Source: an uncultured Thiotrichales bacterium (GTDB taxonomy: Bacteria > Pseudomonadota > Gammaproteobacteria > Francisellales > CACEW01). From it: a stretch of DNA of 64,000 bases. The DNA is taken from positions 180,764 to 244,763 of the forward strand of contig CAIQBE010000050.1 in NCBI GenBank assembly GCA_903870015.1, in the 5' to 3' direction. Both the position numbers and the translations under genes were made by a program. Below are positions 45,344-54,625 of the stretch, piece by piece. Position 1 is the first letter of the stretch. Each line of letters opens with the position of its first letter. The notes under the pieces were generated by a model that was given only the letters and a program-made list of their open reading frames with translations, was not told the origin of the DNA and did no database searches.

Positions 45344-46333
45344 ATGAACAACTCTTTTTTAGTGATTGGCGCAGGATCCTGGGGTACAGCGCTGGCGCTA
45401 ACTTTAGCTCGCAATGGCAATGACACTTTACTCTGGAGCAAAGAAAATCAGTGCTTGAAAATGCAAAACACCCAAGAAAATCAAACCTATCTGCCTGGCA
45501 TAAAATTCCCTAATAATTTACAACCTGTGAGTGATCTGCATGCCGCACTTAATGCCAGCACACATATTTTAATTGCCGTGCCCAGCCACGCTTTTGAAAC
45601 CATACTCAAAGATATCGCACCAATACTCAAACACAAACCCGGGGTGATCTGGGCCACCAAAGGCCTCAATCATGATGCGCGCTTATTGCATGAAGTCGCT
45701 GGAGATTACCTTGGCAAAGACTTTCCCATGGCGCTATTAACCGGGCCCTCATTTGCTAAAGAAGTCGCAGACCACCAACCCACCGCAATTATCATCGCTA
45801 GCAATAACAAAGACTATGGCATACAAATGCAACAAGCCTTTAATTCAAAATATTTTAGGGTATATTTATCCGATGATTTATTAGGCGCGGAATTAGGTGG
45901 CGCAATCAAAAATATCATCGCCCTAGGCGTAGGCATTGCCCAAGGCTTAGGCTTTGGGACCAACAGCCGAGCTGCCCTCATGACCCGAGGCCTGGCTGAA
46001 ATGATGCGCCTGGGCGATGCCCTGGGCGCTAAACGCGACACGTTAACAGGCCTAAGCGGGCTGGGGGATTTAATCCTCACCTGTTCAGATATCAAATCAC
46101 GCAACCTACGCTTTGGCGTACTCCTGGGCCAAGGCATTGATTCGGAGAGCGCCTCCAAACAAATTGACCAAGTCGTTGAAGGCATTCAAACCACAAAACT
46201 TGTGCATACACTTGCACAAAAACATGAGATACGTATGCCGATTATTTCCGGCATTTACGATATTCTCTATCATCATCGCCCAATTACTGAAGTCCTAAAA
46301 GAATTATTGATGAGCGCATCAACCCAGGAATAA
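45344..46333 (+). CDS. gpsA: Glycerol-3-phosphate dehydrogenase [NAD(P)+]
   Basis: 329-residue soluble enzyme making sn-glycerol-3-phosphate from dihydroxyacetone phosphate for phospholipids. NAD-binding GAGSWGTALAL lies at the N-terminus, the substrate lysine region in ELGGAIKNIIALG, and GLSGLGDLILTC further on. The start at 45344 gives the family length; the frame is open 13 codons upstream but that part is not conserved. Confidence 0.94.
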   Translation: MNNSFLVIGAGSWGTALALTLARNGNDTLLWSKENQCLKMQNTQENQTYLPGIKFPNNLQPVSDLHAALNASTHILIAVPSHAFETILKDIAPILKHKPGVIWATKGLNHDARLLHEVAGDYLGKDFPMALLTGPSFAKEVADHQPTAIIIASNNKDYGIQMQQAFNSKYFRVYLSDDLLGAELGGAIKNIIALGVGIAQGLGFGTNSRAALMTRGLAEMMRLGDALGAKRDTLTGLSGLGDLILTCSDIKSRNLRFGVLLGQGIDSESASKQIDQVVEGIQTTKLVHTLAQKHEIRMPIISGIYDILYHHRPITEVLKELLMSASTQE

Positions 46334-46366
46334 TAAAAACTCGAGATAATATCGAGAGATAATATC

Positions 46367-46395
46367 TTTACAAAATCATCCCAAAAAAGTACAAT
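46367..46395 (+). promoter_or_regulatory. Promoter of metK
   Basis: TTTACA (46367-46372), 17 bp, TACAAT (46390-46395), 34 bp before the metK ATG. No SAM riboswitch-sized leader is present. Confidence 0.65.
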
Positions 46396-46429
46396 AGGCC
46401 ACATTTCGTTGATAAAGCATACGCACGCT

Positions 46430-47587
46430 ATGAGCAAAAACTTTTTATTTACCTCCGAATCGGTATCCGAAGGCCATCCCGACAAAGTTGCTGACCAAAT
46501 CTCTGATGCCGTTTTGGACTCTATTCTAAGACAAGACCCCAATGCTCGCGTCGCTTGCGAAACTTTGGTTAAAACTGGCATGGCTTTGGTCGCAGGGGAA
46601 GTAACAACCAGCGCCTGGGTGGATTTAGAAGCCTTAATTCGTCAAGTAATTATCGATATCGGCTATAACCACGCAAGCCTTGGTTTTGATGGAAATTCCT
46701 GCTCAGTACTCAATGCCATCGGCAAACAATCACCCGATATCGCACAAGGCGTGGATCGCACCGACAGCGATCAAGGCGCTGGCGATCAAGGCCTAATGTT
46801 TGGCTATGCATCAAACGAAACCGACGTCCTCATGCCCGCCCCCATTACTTACGCACATCGACTCATGATGCGTCAAGCACATTTACGCAAATCAGGCGCT
46901 TTAAACTGGCTCCGTCCCGACGCCAAAAGCCAAGTGACGATTCGTTACGAAAATGACAAACCTGTTGCCGTTGACACCGTCGTTATCTCTACCCAGCACG
47001 CACCTGAAATTGCCTATGAAGACCTCAAAGAAGCGGTGATTGAAGAAATCATCAAACCAACGCTACCAGGAGCTTGGCTCAACAAAGACACAAAATTTTT
47101 TATCAACCCAACTGGGCGCTTTGTCATCGGGGGCCCCCAAGGTGACTGCGGCCTCACTGGACGCAAAATTATTGTCGACAGCTACGGCGGCATGGCTCGT
47201 CACGGCGGCGGTGCTTTCTCTGGTAAAGACCCCTCAAAAGTGGATCGCTCTGCTGCGTATATGGGACGATATGTCGCCAAAAACATCGTTGCCGCAGGTT
47301 TAGCGGATCGCTGCGAAATTCAAATTTCTTATGCAATTGGCGTAGCAAAACCCACATCGGTTTACGTTGAAACCTTTGGAAGCAACAAAATCCCTGAAGA
47401 AAAAATCAGCCAACTGGTACTCGACTATTTTGACTTACGCCCCGCCGGCATCACCAAAACACTTAATCTCCTGCGTCCTATTTACCAAGGAACCGCAAGC
47501 TACGGCCATTTTGGCCGCGAAGAACCTAACTTCACCTGGGAAAAAACCGATAAAGCCCAAGAACTAAAGGCGGCAGCAAAGATTTAA
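46430..47587 (+). CDS. metK: S-adenosylmethionine synthetase
   Basis: 385-residue enzyme making SAM from methionine and ATP. Motifs: [18 protein letters not shown] at the N-terminus, [12 protein letters not shown] near residue 117, and the P-loop-like [13 protein letters not shown] near 230. The start at 46430 fits the family (E. coli 384); 7 upstream codons of the frame are not used. A weak ribosome site is notable for a highly expressed gene. Confidence 0.96.
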   Translation: MSKNFLFTSESVSEGHPDKVADQISDAVLDSILRQDPNARVACETLVKTGMALVAGEVTTSAWVDLEALIRQVIIDIGYNHASLGFDGNSCSVLNAIGKQSPDIAQGVDRTDSDQGAGDQGLMFGYASNETDVLMPAPITYAHRLMMRQAHLRKSGALNWLRPDAKSQVTIRYENDKPVAVDTVVISTQHAPEIAYEDLKEAVIEEIIKPTLPGAWLNKDTKFFINPTGRFVIGGPQGDCGLTGRKIIVDSYGGMARHGGGAFSGKDPSKVDRSAAYMGRYVAKNIVAAGLADRCEIQISYAIGVAKPTSVYVETFGSNKIPEEKISQLVLDYFDLRPAGITKTLNLLRPIYQGTASYGHFGREEPNFTWEKTDKAQELKAAAKI

Positions 47588-47657
47588 ACGCTGCCCTTTT
47601 GTTTTCACGCCATTCATGAGATAATTCAGCATCATATATCACTGAAGCAACCTATTT

Positions 47658-48869
47658 ATGCCTTTAAAGACTGAAGCACTACATTACCACCAACATCCAC
47701 GTCCAGGAAAAACGGCACTGGAAATTACCAAATCGACGGCAACACAACAAGATTTGTCACTCGCTTACTCCCCAGGTGTTGCAGAGCCAGTATTAGAAAT
47801 TGCCAACAACCCCGAAGATGCCTATCTCTACACCAACAAAGGTAATTTAGTAGCAGTGATCTCCAATGGCACAGCAATTTTAGGCCTGGGCAATTTAGGC
47901 GCTCTCGCGAGCAAACCGGTCATGGAAGGCAAAGCAGTATTATTTAAAAAATTTGCCGATATCGATGTCTTTGATATTGAAGTAGACACGACAGACCCAG
48001 CCATTTTCATTGAAACCGTTGCTGCGATTAGCCCAACCTTTGGTGGGATTAACCTTGAAGATATCAAAGCTCCAGAATGCTTCATGATTGAAGAAACCCT
48101 AAAACAACGCCTAAAAATTCCAGTATTTCACGATGATCAACACGGCACTGCAGTAGTGATTGGCGCCGCACTAACCAATGCAGCAAAATTACAAAATAAA
48201 AATTTCACTGATCTCAAAGTCGTCTGCCTAGGCGCTGGCGCTGCAGGCATTGCCACCATGCGCTTTTTACTCGCAATGGGAATTCATCGCAATAATATTT
48301 ACATGATTGATCGCGAAGGCATTATTCATTCACAACGCGAAAACTTAAACTCCTACAAAGCCTTATTTGCCCAAGAAACTAAAATGCGCACTCTGGATGA
48401 CGTACTACCCATTGCGGATGTATTCATTGGGGTATCTGGCGCCGATTTGGTCTCAGCAGAACAAATTGCCTTGATGCCCAAAAATCCTATTATTTTCGCA
48501 CTCTCTAATCCCAATCCAGAGATTCACCCTGATAAAATTAGAGCCGTACGCGATGATGCCATCATTGCCACTGGTCGCTCAGATATGCCAAATCAAGTGA
48601 ATAACGTCTTATGCTTCCCTTATTTATTTAGGGGCGCACTCGATACCCGCGCAGAAACGATCACCACGAACATGATGTTAGCCGCGGCAGAAGCATTAAG
48701 TGCCATTGCCCATGAACCCGTACCTGCAGAAGTGCTTGCGGCATATAATCTTAAAGAACTAAGCTTTGGCAAAGAGTATTTAATTCCCAAACCGCTCGAC
48801 CCAAGGCTACGCACTCGCGTCACTGAAAAAGTTGCCGCTGCTGCAATTCAAGACAAAACCACAAAATAA
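47658..48869 (+). CDS. Malic enzyme, short form
   Basis: 403-residue malic enzyme of the short class, without the phosphotransacetylase-like domain of E. coli MaeB. Blocks: LAYSPGVAEPVLEI, the metal/catalytic region FGGINLEDIKAPECF and HDDQHGTA, and the nucleotide site CLGAGAAGIATM. Coenzyme preference (NADP is usual for MaeB-related forms) cannot be fixed by eye. It follows metK by 70 bp. With the NAD enzyme at 1.1 kb the cell has two routes from malate to pyruvate. Confidence 0.9.
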   Translation: MPLKTEALHYHQHPRPGKTALEITKSTATQQDLSLAYSPGVAEPVLEIANNPEDAYLYTNKGNLVAVISNGTAILGLGNLGALASKPVMEGKAVLFKKFADIDVFDIEVDTTDPAIFIETVAAISPTFGGINLEDIKAPECFMIEETLKQRLKIPVFHDDQHGTAVVIGAALTNAAKLQNKNFTDLKVVCLGAGAAGIATMRFLLAMGIHRNNIYMIDREGIIHSQRENLNSYKALFAQETKMRTLDDVLPIADVFIGVSGADLVSAEQIALMPKNPIIFALSNPNPEIHPDKIRAVRDDAIIATGRSDMPNQVNNVLCFPYLFRGALDTRAETITTNMMLAAAEALSAIAHEPVPAEVLAAYNLKELSFGKEYLIPKPLDPRLRTRVTEKVAAAAIQDKTTK

Positions 48870-48877
48870 AGACAAAA

Positions 48878-48908
48878 AAAAGCGCCCATCCGTGGGCGCT
48901 GTTTTTTG
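48878..48908 (+). terminator. Intrinsic terminator after the short malic enzyme
   Basis: AGCGCCCA and TGGGCGCT form an 8-bp GC-rich stem around a short loop, followed by GTTTTTTG; an A-run precedes it, so it can also serve the convergent gene. Confidence 0.85.
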
Positions 48909-48946
48909 CTAGACACTCAATCCTTTGAGAGCCCAGCAAAGCTTTC

Positions 48947-49348
48947 TTAATGACCGATATCTTGGCCTTTAAGAAAGTCTTGAATACCAGGAACATAGTA
49001 GTTCGATCCATCAAACCCTTCATCCCCTTCATTGTTTTCAAAAACAATCACATCATCCTTGATGTTTTTTGCATCCTGCATTTTTGCTTTTTGAAGACAA
49101 ACTTTCATCGCTTTAATCGCACAGCTAAATTCTCTATTACCACCATCAACAAGATAAATATTTTCCAAAAATTCAACAATATCCGCCGCGGTAATGTTTT
49201 GATCATCCAATAAATCCGCAACCAATGAATCCTGAGCATCCCAACCCCAAGCATGAGCATGATACATTAAAACTTTTTTTACTTTTTCAACTTCAGTACC
49301 ATGGGCTTTGGCAAAGGCACCGATATATTTTGTCATTAATGTATTCAT
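48947..49348 (-). CDS. Acidic protein of unknown function
   Basis: 133-residue soluble, acidic protein not recognised. It is mainly helical up to about residue 90 (KYIGAFAKAHGTEVEKVKKVLMYHAHAWGWDAQ), then has an acidic stretch (ENNEGDEGFDG) and ends GQDIGH. No signal peptide, no membrane segment, two cysteines. AGGGGA precedes the ATG. It is a single gene between terminator-like structures. It could be a small effector or regulator; the sequence gives no further clue. Confidence 0.6.
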   Translation of the reverse strand: MNTLMTKYIGAFAKAHGTEVEKVKKVLMYHAHAWGWDAQDSLVADLLDDQNITAADIVEFLENIYLVDGGNREFSCAIKAMKVCLQKAKMQDAKNIKDDVIVFENNEGDEGFDGSNYYVPGIQDFLKGQDIGH

Positions 49349-49469
49349 ATTTTCCCCTGCTTCATTATTTTTCTTAATATTGCACTATATTGCACGAGAG
49401 TATTAAAGCACGCACCAGAAAACAAGTATACTGCTTTATTTAATGGCTAAAAAGGCATGCAAATAATGA

Positions 49470-49491
49470 ATGGCTTTTTAGAAAAAAGCCA
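49470..49491 (-). terminator. Hairpin downstream of lolA
   Basis: TGGCTTTTT and AAAAAGCCA form a stem with a tiny loop 24 bp beyond the lolA stop; a loose T-rich run follows on the minus strand. Confidence 0.6.
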
Positions 49492-49514
49492 GGCACAGAT
49501 TAAAAATCAATAGG

Positions 49515-50117
49515 TTACTGAGAAATAACTTGCACATCCGAGGCCGGCTTGTACACAAAAGTATTAGCAGGGACCGCAACATTAAAGCGCACCTGACTAA
49601 AAGTCACAATAGCAGTCTGCCCCATGGTATTAACGACCGAAATTTTTTCGATGGTATTATGATCAAAATTCAAAGTCACAGATTTAACCAAAGAATCATG
49701 GTCAATCGGAACCAAAAGATATTGACCAACACCCAACTGAGTCACCGTAAATATCTTATGCAAATCCGTAACATCTCCACTTAACAGCAATAATGGCGTG
49801 GTTGATAAATTTTGCGTCAATTTTGATCGCGTCGCTTGCTCTAAATCAGGCTCAACATTCCACAAGTTTTTACCATCGGAAATAAACAACTGCGCATTAG
49901 GCTGTGTCACTTCCCAACGAAATTGATTCGGCTTTTGAATCATCAATGTGCCAGACTGCTGATCACTCAGCCCACCCTGATGATCCGAAATACTCTGGAC
50001 AAAATTCGCCTGCAAACTCTTAAAGCTTTGCAATAATTGATTCAGACCATTAACATCTGCAAAAACCGCACTACAAAAAAAACCACAGGTGATAACTAAA
50101 CTTTTGATCCATTTCAT
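49515..50117 (-). CDS. lolA: Outer-membrane lipoprotein carrier LolA
   Basis: 200-residue periplasmic chaperone that carries lipoproteins from LolCDE to LolB. Signal peptide about 1-20 (SAVFA|DVN). Family blocks: FKSLQANFVQSI, SGTLMIQKPNQFRWEV and LFISDGKNLWNVEPDLEQATR. The start at 50117 with GAGG upstream is chosen because it gives a proper signal peptide; the 39 extra codons of the open frame have no such support. Divergent from the Kef-type gene. Confidence 0.93.
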   Translation of the reverse strand: MKWIKSLVITCGFFCSAVFADVNGLNQLLQSFKSLQANFVQSISDHQGGLSDQQSGTLMIQKPNQFRWEVTQPNAQLFISDGKNLWNVEPDLEQATRSKLTQNLSTTPLLLLSGDVTDLHKIFTVTQLGVGQYLLVPIDHDSLVKSVTLNFDHNTIEKISVVNTMGQTAIVTFSQVRFNVAVPANTFVYKPASDVQVISQ

Positions 50118-50243
50118 ATAAAACCTCAATGTTATTTTGAAAGAAGTATATACCATCAACTTATCGCCGTCACCCATGAAAAAACCATATGACAAGACAA
50201 CAAGATACATATATAATAATAAAAAATCTAGCACGGCCTACTG

Positions 50244-52223
50244 GTGTTTGATCTATTCAGTCAAATCTTATTCGTACTTCTTATCACTATCACCATTGTA
50301 GCGATATTTCGACGCCTGCATTACCCCCCCATTATTGGCTATATTGTTGTCGGTTTGATTATCAGCATGGTGGGCGAACACTCATTTGATCACTTTGAAG
50401 ATCTTAACATCCTGGCTCGCTATGGCGTGGTCTTTTTACTATTTTCTATCGGCCTTGAATTTTCGCTACCCCGCCTGCTCTCAATGCGCAAAACTGTATT
50501 TGGCTTAGGCAGCATGCAAATGAGCATTTGCGGTGGGATTGCTTTTATAATTTGTAACTTCATCTTAAACCTAGCCCCCCTCACCTCATTTATCGTCGCG
50601 GTCGCCATTGCCATGTCCTCCACCGCGATTATCAGCAAAATTTTAGATGAAGGCGGCGAGCTCTCAACCAATGTCGGCCAACTCAGCATGAGCATGCTGA
50701 TTTTCCAAGATCTTATGGTTGTACCCGCAATCATCATCACGGGCTTTTTTGCCCACAACACGGACTCTGGCCCCCTCATCAGCTCGCTCTTTGTAGAGCT
50801 CGTCAAAGGCTTAGTGACCTTTGTGGTGTTGATTATTATCGGCAAAAAAATCTTTACGCCTATTTTTAACGAAGTCGCACGCTCACGCTCAAGCGAACTC
50901 TTTACCCTCGCGACTTTATTTGCGGCCTTAAGCGCTGCTTATTTTTCTGAAGTCATGGGCATGTCCAAAGAATTCGGCGCCTTCCTTGCAGGCGCGATCA
51001 TCGGCGGAACCCCCTATCATCACCAGGTCGAAAGCGATATTCGCCCCTTTCGCGATGTCCTCTTAGGCATTTTCTTTATCGGTATTGGCACGATGATCGA
51101 CATCCATGTCTTTGCCCATGATTTTCTCTGGGTCTTACTGGTCAGCTTTATCATCCTGTTCGGAAAACTGGTCGTCATTAATTATTTAGTGTATTTTTTA
51201 AAATTAGGCCACTCACGCGAAGCCACAAAAGCAGGCTTGCTACTCGCCCAAGCTGGCGAATTTGGCTTTGTACTCATCGCCCTTGCCACGCAATATAATT
51301 TTTTAGGCGATAATCAAGCACAGATTTTACTTGCAGCGCTGATCACAAGCATGCTCCTATCCATTATTACCCTACGCTATCAAGGCTATGTGGCCCCCTT
51401 TATTGGCAAAATATTATTTCCCTTTATTTCACAATCACCACCCAAATCTCAAGAGCTTCATCTCAAAAAAAATACTGTGATTATCTGTGGCTACAATCGC
51501 GTCGGACAATCGATTGCAAAAGCACTACAAGGCCAAGGATTTAATTATATCGCCCTAGACCTAGATCCCGTATTGGTAAATCAAGCACAACTCGGAGGCG
51601 ATGATGTCATCTATGCTGATGCCTCAGACCCCCATATTATAAAAGGCTTACACGTCGATAAGATCAAAGCCATTGTAGTTACTTTCCATGACCCGGTGCT
51701 ATCCAGCAAAGTCATTCAACGTATCCGCATTTCCAACAAAGAGGTACCCATATTTGCACGCACTCGCAACGATAGCGACATCAGCAATCTACTTAACGCC
51801 GGCGCTACTGAGGTGATTCCTGATATGTTAGAGGCCAGCCTGATGCTAAGCCTACATGTTTTAGTCAATCTAGGCGTGGATCTTAAAAAAGCCGTAGAAT
51901 GGAGCGAAAACTTACGCCGCGATCGTTATCAATTACTACAAGGTTACTTCCAAGGCGAAAATAACAATGCCATGACCCCCCAAGATCCACATCAACAGCA
52001 CCAAAAAGCCCTAATGATCTATGAGCATTTTTTTGCGAATGGCCAAACCCTACATCAACTCAATGCCGAAAAATTTGCGATTGAAATTATTGCCGTCCGT
52101 AAAAAAGGCATATTAGGCCACAAACCCGCAGGCAATACCAAAATACATGCCAATGATGTCTTAATCGTCCAGGGCATCAAAGATAATATCGAAAAATTTG
52201 AGTGGTTCTTACTAGAAGGCTAA
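50244..52223 (+). CDS. Kef-type potassium/proton antiporter
   Basis: 659-residue CPA2 antiporter. About 12 membrane segments fill residues 1-385. A RCK/TrkA-N domain follows with Rossmann motif VIICGYNRVGQSIA (about 411), then a TrkA-C domain at the end (about 570-659). In E. coli KefB/KefC protect against electrophiles and are gated by glutathione; glutathione regulation here is inference. GTG start. lplA follows 2 bp after its stop. Confidence 0.9.
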   Translation: MFDLFSQILFVLLITITIVAIFRRLHYPPIIGYIVVGLIISMVGEHSFDHFEDLNILARYGVVFLLFSIGLEFSLPRLLSMRKTVFGLGSMQMSICGGIAFIICNFILNLAPLTSFIVAVAIAMSSTAIISKILDEGGELSTNVGQLSMSMLIFQDLMVVPAIIITGFFAHNTDSGPLISSLFVELVKGLVTFVVLIIIGKKIFTPIFNEVARSRSSELFTLATLFAALSAAYFSEVMGMSKEFGAFLAGAIIGGTPYHHQVESDIRPFRDVLLGIFFIGIGTMIDIHVFAHDFLWVLLVSFIILFGKLVVINYLVYFLKLGHSREATKAGLLLAQAGEFGFVLIALATQYNFLGDNQAQILLAALITSMLLSIITLRYQGYVAPFIGKILFPFISQSPPKSQELHLKKNTVIICGYNRVGQSIAKALQGQGFNYIALDLDPVLVNQAQLGGDDVIYADASDPHIIKGLHVDKIKAIVVTFHDPVLSSKVIQRIRISNKEVPIFARTRNDSDISNLLNAGATEVIPDMLEASLMLSLHVLVNLGVDLKKAVEWSENLRRDRYQLLQGYFQGENNNAMTPQDPHQQHQKALMIYEHFFANGQTLHQLNAEKFAIEIIAVRKKGILGHKPAGNTKIHANDVLIVQGIKDNIEKFEWFLLEG

Positions 52224-52225
52224 GC

Positions 52226-53083
52226 ATGATTTACCAGAGTTTAAGCCAAGACCCTTTTATTAATCTAGCCCTAGAACAACAACTATTTGAAGCAGGCACA
52301 AGCAACGCACTATTTTTATATCAAAATAACTCCAGTGTGATTATTGGTCGAGCACAAAACCCCTGGGTTGAATGTGACGTGCACTTCCTAAAAACACAAA
52401 ACATTCCGCTCGCACGAAGACAAAGCGGTGGCGGCACTGTCTTTCATGATTTAGGTAATTTAAATTTTACTTTTTTTTGTGAAAAAGCCAATTACAACAA
52501 AGAACAAAACCTGGCGCTGATCATCAAAGCCTTAGCCACTCTTAATATCAACGTCGACATGAATACCCGTCATGATTTAATTTTAAATGACAAAAAGATT
52601 TCCGGCAGCGCCTTTCGCGAAACCAAAACCCATGCCTTTCATCATGGAACTTTATTAATTGACAGTAATTTAGATTTACTACGCCAAAGTTTAAAAGCCC
52701 CAGAATATGATATCAAAAGCAAAGGCGTAGCCTCGGTCAAAAGCTCCGTCATCAATATCAAAGATGTGTATGCACATGCCAATATCCCAGAAATAATAAA
52801 GGCCATCAGCAACGCTTTTGAACCAGAGCCGCAGATCAAAAAACTCACAATCAACAATCTCAATCCTGAAATTTTAGCATTATACCAATCCGACACCTGG
52901 CGCTTCGAGCGCACCCTACCCTTTAGCGAAACGATCGATCACGTAGATGGCAGTATCAGCGAACTTCAAGTAGAATCAGGGATAATTACCGAGATCAAAA
53001 GCGACAACAACGAATTATTACAATGGCTGCAACAACCCTATGCCCATTTTTATCATAAGAGAGCCCTATGCAAGCAAGCTTAA
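52226..53083 (+). CDS. lplA: Lipoate-protein ligase A
   Basis: 285-residue ligase that attaches free lipoate (via lipoyl-AMP) to E2 subunits such as SucB. Signature [20 protein letters not shown] near residue 70, and the catalytic lysine region [14 protein letters not shown] near 122. Start at 52226, 2 bp after the antiporter stop, with AAGG overlapping that stop. It overlaps rnhB by 16 bp. Use of host or medium lipoate would suit an intracellular life. Confidence 0.9.
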   Translation: MIYQSLSQDPFINLALEQQLFEAGTSNALFLYQNNSSVIIGRAQNPWVECDVHFLKTQNIPLARRQSGGGTVFHDLGNLNFTFFCEKANYNKEQNLALIIKALATLNINVDMNTRHDLILNDKKISGSAFRETKTHAFHHGTLLIDSNLDLLRQSLKAPEYDIKSKGVASVKSSVINIKDVYAHANIPEIIKAISNAFEPEPQIKKLTINNLNPEILALYQSDTWRFERTLPFSETIDHVDGSISELQVESGIITEIKSDNNELLQWLQQPYAHFYHKRALCKQA

Positions 53084-53667
53084 TGTTTGAAACAGAGAAT
53101 CTCATTGCTGGCGTTGATGAAGCAGGACGCGGCCCTTTGGCAGGACCTGTCGTTGCTGCTGCAGTGATTCTAGATCCACACAATCCTATCGAAGGCTTAA
53201 ATGATTCCAAAAAACTAAGTGAACGCGCACGCAATCAATTATTCGATCAAATTTGTAGTAAAGCCAAAGCCTTTGCCATTAGCGAGGCCAGCGTTGCTGA
53301 AATTGATGACATCAATATTTTACAAGCATCGCTCTTAGCCATGCAACGCGCAGTTGAAGCCTTAGCCACAACCCCTCATAAAATTTTAGTCGACGGCACA
53401 TTTTGCCCCAAGGTCAGTATGGCGAGCGAGGCAATTATCAATGGCGATGCTTTGGTGCAAGAAATCAGCGCCGCATCGATCCTTGCCAAAGTCTATCGCG
53501 ATCGCCTGATGCAAAAGCTTGATCAAGAGCACCCAGGCTACGGCCTTGCTAAACACATGGGATATCCAACGAAAGCCCATATCAACGCTTTAGAAAATTT
53601 AGGCGTAAGCCCGATTCATCGCAAAACGTTTGGCCCTGTTAAAAAACTAATTGAGAAAATATTATGA
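53068..53667 (+). CDS. rnhB: Ribonuclease HII
   Basis: 199-residue endonuclease removing ribonucleotides from DNA. The catalytic [13 protein letters not shown] is near residue 16; the other acidic residues are in ILVDGT and KVYRDRLM. The ATG at 53068 lies inside the lplA end; a second ATG five codons on (53083) is an alternative start. It overlaps hemH by 4 bp. Confidence 0.94.
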   Translation: MQASLMFETENLIAGVDEAGRGPLAGPVVAAAVILDPHNPIEGLNDSKKLSERARNQLFDQICSKAKAFAISEASVAEIDDINILQASLLAMQRAVEALATTPHKILVDGTFCPKVSMASEAIINGDALVQEISAASILAKVYRDRLMQKLDQEHPGYGLAKHMGYPTKAHINALENLGVSPIHRKTFGPVKKLIEKIL

Positions 53668-54614
53668 AAAAAATTGGCATCTTGATCAGCAATTTAGGTA
53701 CACCAAAAGCCCCAACCCCCAAAGCTGTGCGCGCTTATTTACGCGAATTTTTAAGCGACCCATATGTCGTCGATAAACCGCGCTGGTTCTGGCTACCGAT
53801 TTTATACGGCATCATTTTAAATATCCGCCCCAAAAGCTCAGCAAAAAAATATCAAAACATTTGGCAAGATGAGGGCTCGCCTTTATTAATTTACTCAAAA
53901 AAAATCACAGAAAAATTACAACAAGCACGACCCGATTTAAAAATTAGTTTGGGCATGCGTTATGGCAAACCGAGTCTTGAAGATGCTTTAACAGAATTAG
54001 AACAAGCAAAGATCGATGAGCTAATTATTTTACCACTCTATCCACAATATTCATTCAGCACCAATAAAAGCACAATCGAGCGCATCAAGTTATTATTACG
54101 CAAAAAACCCGATATCAAAATACACACCATCGAAGAATACCATCAACATCCACAATATATCGAAACGCTCGCCCAGAGCATTGAACACTATTGGCAAACC
54201 CATGGCCGCGCCCAAAAATTAGTACTCTCCTTTCACGGCCTACCCCAAGCAATGATCGCCAAAGGCGACCCGTATTTCAGCCACTGCCAAACCACCACCA
54301 AATTATTGATCGAGCGCCTAAAACTAAAAGCCGATGAATACACCCTAAGCTTTCAATCACGCCTAGGCGTAGAAAAATGGCTAAAGCCCTACACCATGGA
54401 CGTCATGAAGTCTTTACCAAATGAAGGTTACAAAAATATCCAGGTTGTATGTCCAGGCTTCGCCTGTGACTGCTTAGAAACTTTAGAAGAAATCAACATG
54501 GAAAACCGCGACTTCTTTTTAGCCGCAGGCGGAGAACACTATGCCTATATCCCGTGTCTTAACGATGATGATAGGCACATACAATTACTAGATATGTTAA
54601 TAGGCATAAAGTAA
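53664..54614 (+). CDS. hemH: Ferrochelatase
   Basis: 316-residue enzyme inserting iron into protoporphyrin IX, the last haem step. Blocks: [19 protein letters not shown] at the N-terminus, SFHGLPQ with the active-site histidine (about 192), and [15 protein letters not shown] near 265. ATGA overlap with rnhB shows coupling in the antiporter-lplA-rnhB-hemH unit. It ends 12 bp before the convergent PP2C-like gene end. Confidence 0.95.
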   Translation: MKKIGILISNLGTPKAPTPKAVRAYLREFLSDPYVVDKPRWFWLPILYGIILNIRPKSSAKKYQNIWQDEGSPLLIYSKKITEKLQQARPDLKISLGMRYGKPSLEDALTELEQAKIDELIILPLYPQYSFSTNKSTIERIKLLLRKKPDIKIHTIEEYHQHPQYIETLAQSIEHYWQTHGRAQKLVLSFHGLPQAMIAKGDPYFSHCQTTTKLLIERLKLKADEYTLSFQSRLGVEKWLKPYTMDVMKSLPNEGYKNIQVVCPGFACDCLETLEEINMENRDFFLAAGGEHYAYIPCLNDDDRHIQLLDMLIGIK

Positions 54615-54625
54615 GAACCTATCAA

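Noticed and set aside
46334..46429. SAM riboswitch before metK
   Set aside because: The leader from the predicted promoter is only about 30 nt, too short for any known SAM riboswitch.
47658..48869. Truncated MaeB lacking the phosphotransacetylase domain
   Set aside because: Stand-alone malic enzymes of about 400 residues are a normal class, and the gene ends with a proper stop and terminator.
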